In this document: positions 57,854 to 64,000 of the stretch, piece after piece
How positions within the stretch are numbered: the stretch's first letter is position 1
Layout of the letters: each line of letters starts with the position of its first letter
From: Odobenus rosmarus divergens
Lineage: Eukaryota > Chordata > Mammalia > Carnivora > Odobenidae
Assembly: GCF_000321225.1 (NCBI RefSeq)
Contig: NW_004450661.1
Coordinates: 1,422,392 to 1,486,391, forward strand
Reading direction: 5' to 3'
Length of the DNA stretch: 64,000 bases
Notes under the pieces: model-generated
The model's database searches: none
The model's input: the letters and a program-made list of their open reading frames with translations, nothing else
What the model was told of the DNA's origin: nothing
Position numbers and translations under genes: made by a program

Positions 57854-57921
57854 AACATGAAGAGGAGCTGGATCGACAGTTTGCCCTGGAGATTGGCACT
57901 TTATTTGGAGGATTAAAGAAG
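57854..57921 (+). CDS. HHAT: HHAT, second coding exon (residues 31-53)
   Basis: The exon follows a cttgtcag acceptor (AG at 57852-57853) and stops before gtactt at 57922. With the leftover G of the previous exon it reads EHEEELDRQFALEIGTLF then GGLKK. This matches the HHAT juxtamembrane stretch after the first membrane helix (human: EHEEELDQEF..., ending GGLKK). The frame is intact and the exon ends in phase 0. The substitutions within ALEIG relative to the human acidic stretch are notable but do not break the frame. Later exons, carrying the MBOAT core with its catalytic His, are not in this window. Confidence 0.95.
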
Positions 57922-59730
57922 GTACTTAGTGGATAAATGATAAAGCTTCTCAGTTTTCAAACCTGGTTTCAGTATTTTGTATTACTATTGTATTTGGCTA
58001 CTGATGAGCTGTGTATTTGTTTTTCTAAGCATTTTGATAGATTTTTATTTATTTTTATTTTTATTTTGATAGATTTTTAAAATGATAAAAAAAATTGCTT
58101 TCTACTGTTTTCGCTCTAAGTATTTAGTGTGCCAGATATATTTTAAGTTCAATCAGTGTTTGTGGGCTGGCTTGGGACATAAAATAATGCTTGCATTCCA
58201 AGTTCCAAACACCCAACTTAACAAATGAGCTTTTGGAAGACCATTCATTTCCAAGCTGGGCACTGCCTATTGCTGCTATTTTTCTACTGTGAGAGTTGCA
58301 GGTCTTGCTTAGAATTGCAGCAAGTATACTTCAGTTTCCATTTTGATTTTCTAGGGTAATCTGTCCCTTCTTTCCAGCTTTGGCTCTGTATGGAGCCACT
58401 GTATTAGATGGAAGGCCCATGTTCTTGTGGGACTGGGAAGAATGTCCTACCCTGCATGGGGTGCCATTCCCGGCTTTTGTTGTTCTACCCACCAGAAGTT
58501 TCCCTGAAAAGTTGGACGCAAATCGAGTTTTCATTCATTGCATCCATTTGTAACTGTTTCTGACTTAAGCCCTTTCAGGATATTAGTAAGACTGTAAGGT
58601 GGATGGTATTGTGCCCACTTCAGAGATGAGGAAATCTGGGAAACTTCTGTCGTGGTGGAATTTGAGATGTAGCAGGAGATAGCCCTAGTGAGTGTCTAAG
58701 ATCTCTCTCTCTCTCTCTTTTCACTATTGGATCTCTTACAACAGAAAAAAATGGTGTGATCTCTCTCTCTCTCTCTTTCCCCCTCTTATAGTTATAATTC
58801 AGGCATTTCAGACAATACTGAATTGTTTGCCAGGGGCAAAAATAAACAACCCATTTTGGACTAAGAGACTTCTAGCTCTTGAGAAGAGAAGCCATTGCAA
58901 AGCAGGATGAGCAGCTGAACAGAGGGTCAGGCCCCAGCAAGTTCTGGAGCTGTGTCAGATTTCATCGTCAAGGGGCAGGCTCCGTCCTGCTGTGTGTGCC
59001 ACTTCCAGACAAAGGGGCTTTGTCTTTGCTCACTTCCCAGCTCCTGTCACCACTCCTTCAAGTCTAGCTGCTTGACTCCCTGCCAAGGCTGTAGAGTCCT
59101 GGGGAGATGACCTTTGCTAAGCATTCTCCATGACAGACCCTCCCCCCACCCCCCATAACAGGGCATGGGTCAGGGGGTGTCAACATTCAGGACAACCCTG
59201 CCTTCATGAAAAAGTGCATAAAGCACAGATACATGCCCTTGGAGCTCCAAGGACTCAGTCCTTCTCCATTCTGAAAAATCTCTGTCCATGCCTCTGTTTG
59301 ACCATCCATCCATCGATCTGGTGCCATTGAGTACCTCTTGTCCTCATCTTTCTGTGTCTCATCCCTTGCAAATGGGGTGGGTAGTGTGGAGTCTTAGAAT
59401 TAGGGGGAAAGTGAGGAGTCCTGGTAGATAGTCAGTAGGTGAGGGCAATTGATACTGTGTCCTTGGTGAAGATCATAAGACCCGGGGCCAAATGTAGTGC
59501 TAGGGAGTTTACAGATATCTGCTGAAAGTCTCATTTCAGCTAATATAGAGGCCTGATAGGTTCTGGACACTCCTTGATGTATATTTCCTTTCTTTGAGGT
59601 TATGGAAGGTGGTAAGCAAATGCTACCCTGCTCTAAATTCTAATCAAAAGAAGATATTTGGTGAGAGTAGGAATTGTGAACTTTAGAGAAGAGCTTTAAT
59701 GTTCTCTGACCAGTCCATGCCTTAAATGTT
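57922..59730. other. HHAT: HHAT intron, no feature recognised
   Basis: 58570-58640 may be a weak MIR. Two CT tracts lie at 58706 and 58760. Otherwise unassigned. Confidence 0.45.
58700..58785 (+). repeat. Paired (CT)n tracts
   Basis: Two gatctctctctctctctc tracts about 55 bases apart. Confidence 0.85.
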
Positions 59731-59734
59731 ACAG

Positions 59735-59925
59735 TTGCTAAACTCAGCACTGCTGACATTTTAGACCAGATAATTCTTTGTTGTGGGGGAGCTGTTCTGT
59801 ACCTTGTAGGACGTTTAGCAGTCTCCCTGGGCTCTGCCTAGTGTATGCCAGCAGCAACTACTGACCCAGGTCATGACAATCAATAATGTCTCCCAGCACT
59901 GACAGGTGTCTTTGAGAACTGGTCT
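59735..59925 (+). mobile_element. MER5A-like hAT element
   Basis: Cactgctgacattttagaccagataattctttgttgtgggggagctgttctgtaccttgtaggacgtttagcag is the characteristic MER5 body. Confidence 0.88.
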
Positions 59926-60169
59926 ACCGCAATATTTAGGCGCTCTCCCCAAACAGCCCCTGCCATTTCTGATTTGCCATTTCTTTTGCCTGTTCCCTCT
60001 TTGGGATTGTTTCTCTCCCTTTCCCTGTCTGGTCCATATTCCCTCTTCACATCTGAGCCCAGTTGGCTCTCTGTCACAGAAGCATTGCCTGGACCTCTGA
60101 GCTGGGTTTAGTGCTCATTGTTCCTGACACTTCCCTGCCTCTCTCTTTATCCCCTTCCACACATAATAC

Positions 60170-60520
60170 TTTTAATGAGTCTGTTTCTGGGCCCAAGTCT
60201 GTACTGAGTGTTGGGGACAAAATCGTTTCTAGACAGATAAGGTTCCTGTCCCATTGTCTCTTAATGGGGACAGACCAAAGGTAAGTAAATGAACAAACCT
60301 AACAGCCACAGATCGAGCTAAATGATAATGATGAAAATATATAGGGTGATGTGATATAATGCTTTGGATTGTGTCTTGTGCTCTATAATGATGAATATAT
60401 TTGTACAGTTGTATTTTATATTATCCATCCTCCACTAGACTGTGAGTCCCACAGGGACAGGGCTGGTATCAATCAATCTGGTATCTTTAGTGCCTAGAAT
60501 AGAAGAGGTGAGTATTTTAT
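60170..60520 (+). mobile_element. L2, sense
   Basis: Tactgagtgttggggacaaaatcg...ggttcctgtccca, then ccactagactgtgagtcccacagggacaggg, is L2 3' sequence. Confidence 0.8.
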
Positions 60521-60590
60521 TGAATGTAACTGCAGGAAAGAGTGAATACCACTGTGCCGACTTGTAACATTGGAGTAAAATGCATCAGTA

Positions 60591-61304
60591 CTAACTGCAT
60601 TTAGAGAGATGTGTAGGTATATGTGGAGTGGGACGGTGTTTATAGTCAGAGCAGGGAGAGACCACCATGGCACAGCCCATTACAAACTGCTTCTGTACAG
60701 CTGAGCTACCCAGAGTGGTAGGATTTGGCAAGGTCATCAGTAGAGGAGATGTTGTTCCAGAGGGGCTCACTGTGATTGGAAAAGGGAAGGAGGTATTAGG
60801 GAGATGCTGATCCAGGTGAAGCTTCACTGAGGGTAGTGAAGGGGATCTGGGGCTGACCAGTCCTCCACCTTTTGATGATGTTGGAGTTTGGAGGATTATA
60901 GCCCAAATCAGGAATGCCTTTGGGCCTGGTAATTTCTTTGGCATGAAGCCGATGGCACTTTGCTGAGATGCCAGATGTGGGGGGTAGGGAGCTTGTGTAG
61001 GTGCAATGGTCACTGACTGCTCACATCCCATATGCTGAGGCATTTGCATCCTCCTTTGCAATGTCTGCTCTTCCTGGCTTGGAAGTGCCCCTTCCTGCAG
61101 GAACCAGTGGCTTCCTGGAGCAGGTGTGTGCTGAGAGCCTGTGGGTGGCCAGGGATGGGTCCCGCCTGGTCCCTTTCCATTTTGGGCCATTCTCTGTCTT
61201 GGTGTTTGGTGGTCCCCTTGTCTTTTTTTTTTTTTTTCGGCTAGTTTTCTGGCTAGTGGTCCCAGTCGATAAAGGGAACTTTTTAGTGCCCATGTGCCTT
61301 GCAT
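60591..61304 (-). other. Unusually long antisense open frame (237 codons), function unknown
   Basis: An ATG-started frame on the strand opposite HHAT, inside its intron, in sequence of ordinary base composition. It is rich in Pro, Ser and Gln, has a KKKK run where the plus strand has a T15 tract, and shows no domain, signal peptide or membrane segment that I recognise. No promoter or splice sites are evident. It may be chance, an old repeat frame, or an antisense transcript. Confidence 0.25.
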
Positions 61305-61404
61305 GACTGTAGTAAATCCGGACGGTCTGAATCAAACTGATAACAAATGAAGCTCTATGTTGGGTTGTACTGTCATGAATTTTTTCCCCTTTTATTATTT
61401 CTGA

Positions 61405-61545
61405 TTCGAGGTAGTTGGCATAACGGAAGGGGCACAGGTTTGGAGTTGGATGGACTTGAGTTCACAATGCAGTTTACTGCATTTTGGAAAATGCTTTAGC
61501 TCCTCTGAGCCTCAGTTTTGTTATCTGGAGCATGGAAAGGGGAGG
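61405..61545 (+). mobile_element. MIR, sense
   Basis: Ggcacaggtttggagttggatggacttgag, tcctctgagcctcagttttgttatctgg. Confidence 0.8.
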
Positions 61546-62037
61546 CTGTGGGGAAAGAGATGCTGGATGGAGAGCACCCAGCCTGTGTGTGCCTGGTGCA
61601 GAATGGATGCCCAAAATGTGTTTTTGTGGTGGTGGTTATGTTTTTCCTTGCACAGAAAACATCCTTGTTTCAGAGTTAAGATTTGTTGATTCTCCTTCTC
61701 TGGCAAACAGGTAATGTTGTACAGAGAAGCATTTAAATCTAGACGGGGATTGCTACTGAAGGGGGAGCTCTCAAAAGCCTAATGTCTTACAAAAAATTTT
61801 ACACGTAATCCATTCCTCCTTCTTTCCTGAGGACGCTCCTTCCTGCGGCAGATTCTGAAATGGGGGCATCCTTGTAGATAATAAGTTCTTCCAGAAGTAG
61901 AATCAGAGGGGAATTTTCAGTGCCTGTCAGAAGGGTGAGGAAGAAAAGACAAGATCAGAGGAGGGAAGCTTGATCACTTAAGTCTTTGAATGTGAAGAGA
62001 AAAGAGGTACTTTTCTAAAGTACAGACCCAGTATTTA

Positions 62038-62238
62038 TTTATTTATTTTTTTAAAGATTTTATTTATTTGACAGAGAGACACATAGCGAGAGAGGGAACA
62101 CAAGCAGGGGGAGTGGGAGAGGGAGAAGCAGGCTTCCCATGGAGCAGGGAGCCCGATGCAGGGCTCGATCTTAGGACCCTGGGATCATGACCTGAGCTGA
62201 AGGCAGACGCCCAACGACTGAGCCACCCAGGCGCCCCG
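62038..62238 (-). mobile_element. Carnivore SINE, antisense
   Basis: Perfect duplication agacccagtattta (62024-62037, 62239-62252). Confidence 0.95.
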
Positions 62239-62327
62239 AGACCCAGTATTTAGCACTCAAGTTTCGCCTCTACAGATTTTAAAATTCAGCTCATTTTTTT
62301 TAATTCCTCTGTAATTTCAATACTTTA

Positions 62328-62523
62328 TTTTATTTTATATTTAAAGATTTTACTTATTTGACAGAGACCCAGTGAGAGAGGGAACACAAGCAGGGGGGAG
62401 TGGGAGAGGGAGAAGCAGGCTTCCTGCTGAACAGGGAGCCCAGCGCGGGGCTCCATCCCAGGACCCTGGGATCATGACCTGAGCTGAAGGCAGATGCTTA
62501 ATGGCTGAGCCACCCAGGCGCCC
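62328..62523 (-). mobile_element. Carnivore SINE, antisense
   Basis: Duplication ctgtaatttcaatacttta / ctgtatttcaatacttta (62309-62327, 62524-62541). The two SINEs lie only 90 bases apart. Confidence 0.94.
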
Positions 62524-62544
62524 CTGTATTTCAATACTTTAAAA

Positions 62545-63139
62545 AAACAAAAAGCTCTGTTTGATTCTCTGAACAAATACTCCTTGAGCCCCCACTGTGT
62601 GAGAGGCTTCTAGGGGGTGGGCTGGGTGCTGGGAGGCCAGGACATTCTGGGCTCAGTCTCCTCACTGAGTTCTGGATTTGGGGGAGGGTGATGATTGGGC
62701 TGTGAGGCGGGTGATGCAACCCTCTGTGGGCCGTGGACAAGCTGAGGGTGCATATGATTTGGACCCACGGTAATTCCAGCTGCGGTCTCGGGGGAAAGGT
62801 GGGTGAAGGGCAGAGCATGTATTCGGACCTGGATGAGAGAGAGGGAGAATAGCTTGGCTGGGAGGCTGGGTGTGGGGGGAGGATGGTACAAGATAGATAG
62901 AGGCCGACCACCAAGGCTTTGGACACCATATGTGGAGTCTGGACTTGTTCAGAAGGCAGTGGACAGTTACTGTGAACGGGTTCAGGCTATTGTCCTTTCT
63001 TCTGGGGGCCTCTCTCAGGACCCTTGTGATGTTCCTGCCTGGCCCACCCCCTGCACCTCCCCTTACCTTACGTCCTTCCCCCCCGCCTCCGCCCCCGCCC
63101 CAGCAAGGTTTGTGCATCCCTGGGGTTAATGTCTCATGT
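62545..63139. other. HHAT: HHAT intron, no feature recognised
   Basis: G-rich on the + strand. Contains a CCCCCGCC-rich tract at 63077-63100. No gene signature. Confidence 0.45.
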
Positions 63140-63595
63140 TACTCAGAAGCCATTCATGCTCCCCATTTCTTATAGTATAAAGTGCAGACTCCATAGCTGA
63201 CATTTAGGCCCATTTGTCCGCTGACCCTCCCTTGTGTCCCCCCCACAGATCCTTGTGGTCACCCTTTGCTGCGAAGTAACAGGATTGTCTGCCTTCCCCT
63301 GAAGATGCCTTGATGTTTCCTACCCATGACAGTTCCTGCAGACTGGTGTGCATGCTCCTGTGCTCGGGGAACAGCCCCCAGCCCCCAGGGAACCTTCCCT
63401 GACTTCTCTCTCCTTGCTCCAACCTCCGGTTGGCATCAATTTTTCTCTCCTATGAGTTCCCAGGACTCTTTCCTGAATCTCTGTTATCTAACAGTTATCT
63501 GTTTGAGATGTCGGAGGATCTTTCATCTCTGCCTCCCCCTGCCTGACATTTAGTAGGCATCCGGTAGTGTTTGTTGGGTTAAGGTGAACATGCCT
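63140..63595 (+). mobile_element. L2, sense
   Basis: Catgctccccatttcttatagtataaagtgcagactcc at the start and tgcctgacatttagtaggcatccggtag at the end fit the L2 3' region. Confidence 0.65.
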
Positions 63596-64000
63596 GTCTC
63601 ATTGGGGGCTTGTTGTAAAGGAATATTGGTCCCTCAGCAACACTGGCTTTGTTGCATGTGTCTAAATTCTGGCAGGTGTAGAGAGTTTAGGTTTTACTTC
63701 CTTTTCGTTAAGCTGTAGCCCCTCAGAGATGATTCGAGTGTTCTTATTATATCTCTGCCTCCCTCCATCTGATGAGAGCAGATTAGTAAGCAGTTTGGTT
63801 GTGCGTGAGAACTTTCAGCCTGTCCTTATTAACAGAAAATTGGATTTTATGCAGCTTTTCCCCTTCACAGAGGGGCTGCCCAGCAGAGGCAGATTCCTGT
63901 GCCCTCTGCCAGCCCCTCAGGCAAAGAGGATGTTGGTTGAAGAATCTCCACGTGGTAGGACCAAGAAACCCACAGACTGGTGATGGAAGGAAGGTTCCTG

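Larger units (their letters stand above)
57922..64000 (+). other. HHAT: HHAT intron, continuing beyond window edge
   Basis: The sequence after the gtactt donor contains MIR, L2 and MER5-like remnants and two SINEs, but no stretch that would encode the next HHAT segment (expected to start DATDFEW-like). That exon must lie past position 64000. Confidence 0.85.

Overview
This window is nuclear DNA of a carnivoran mammal. About thirty copies of a tRNA-Lys-derived carnivore SINE (CAN-SINE) are present. Their consensus opens with gcgcctgggtggctcag and ends in an AT-rich/poly-A tail, and it looks like the caniform (bear, seal, mustelid) type rather than the dog SINEC_Cf or cat type. Carnivore-type L1 3' ends, MIR, L2, MaLR LTR and hAT/Charlie remnants fill much of the rest. 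There are no bacterial operons, CRISPR arrays or intact viral genes.

The only protein-coding gene I can support is HHAT (hedgehog acyltransferase, an ER multipass MBOAT enzyme that palmitoylates the N-terminal cysteine of Hedgehog proteins), on the + strand. Its first coding exon is at 44729-44862 (ATG at 44772) and the next is at 57854-57921. The two join in phase to encode residues 1-53, ending in a GLFGGLKK-like motif. The remaining exons lie beyond the right edge. The 5' non-coding exon(s) are not identified with certainty. A strong CpG island at 31.1-31.9 kb is the best promoter candidate; a smaller CpG-rich patch at 17.0-17.3 kb has an ATG in good context just before a consensus splice donor, and another CpG island lies at 2.1-2.7 kb.

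Layout. 0-17 kb: intergenic, with a U2 snRNA 5' fragment split by a SINE, MIR, MER20-like and MaLR remnants, and a CpG island at 2.1-2.7 kb. 17-31 kb: CpG-rich patch, CR1/L2-clade reverse transcriptase fragment, L1 3' ends, a nearly full-length dead hAT (BED finger plus hAT dimerisation region) transposase relic at 22.1-24.0 kb, and a + strand L1. 31-44.7 kb: CpG island, then probable HHAT intron 1 with an old L1 (itself holding a DNA transposon) and MaLR LTRs hit by SINEs. 44.9-57.9 kb: HHAT intron with several antisense L1 remnants. 57.9-64 kb: next HHAT intron, with L2, MER5-like and two SINEs.

No previously undescribed system is evident. The most interesting items are the hAT/BED transposase relic, the possible unannotated first exon at 17.1 kb, a 237-codon antisense ORF at 60.6-61.3 kb, and several nested insertions whose target-site duplications give a clear order of events. 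Repeat family names are from memory of consensus features, not from a search, and boundaries of old repeats are approximate.
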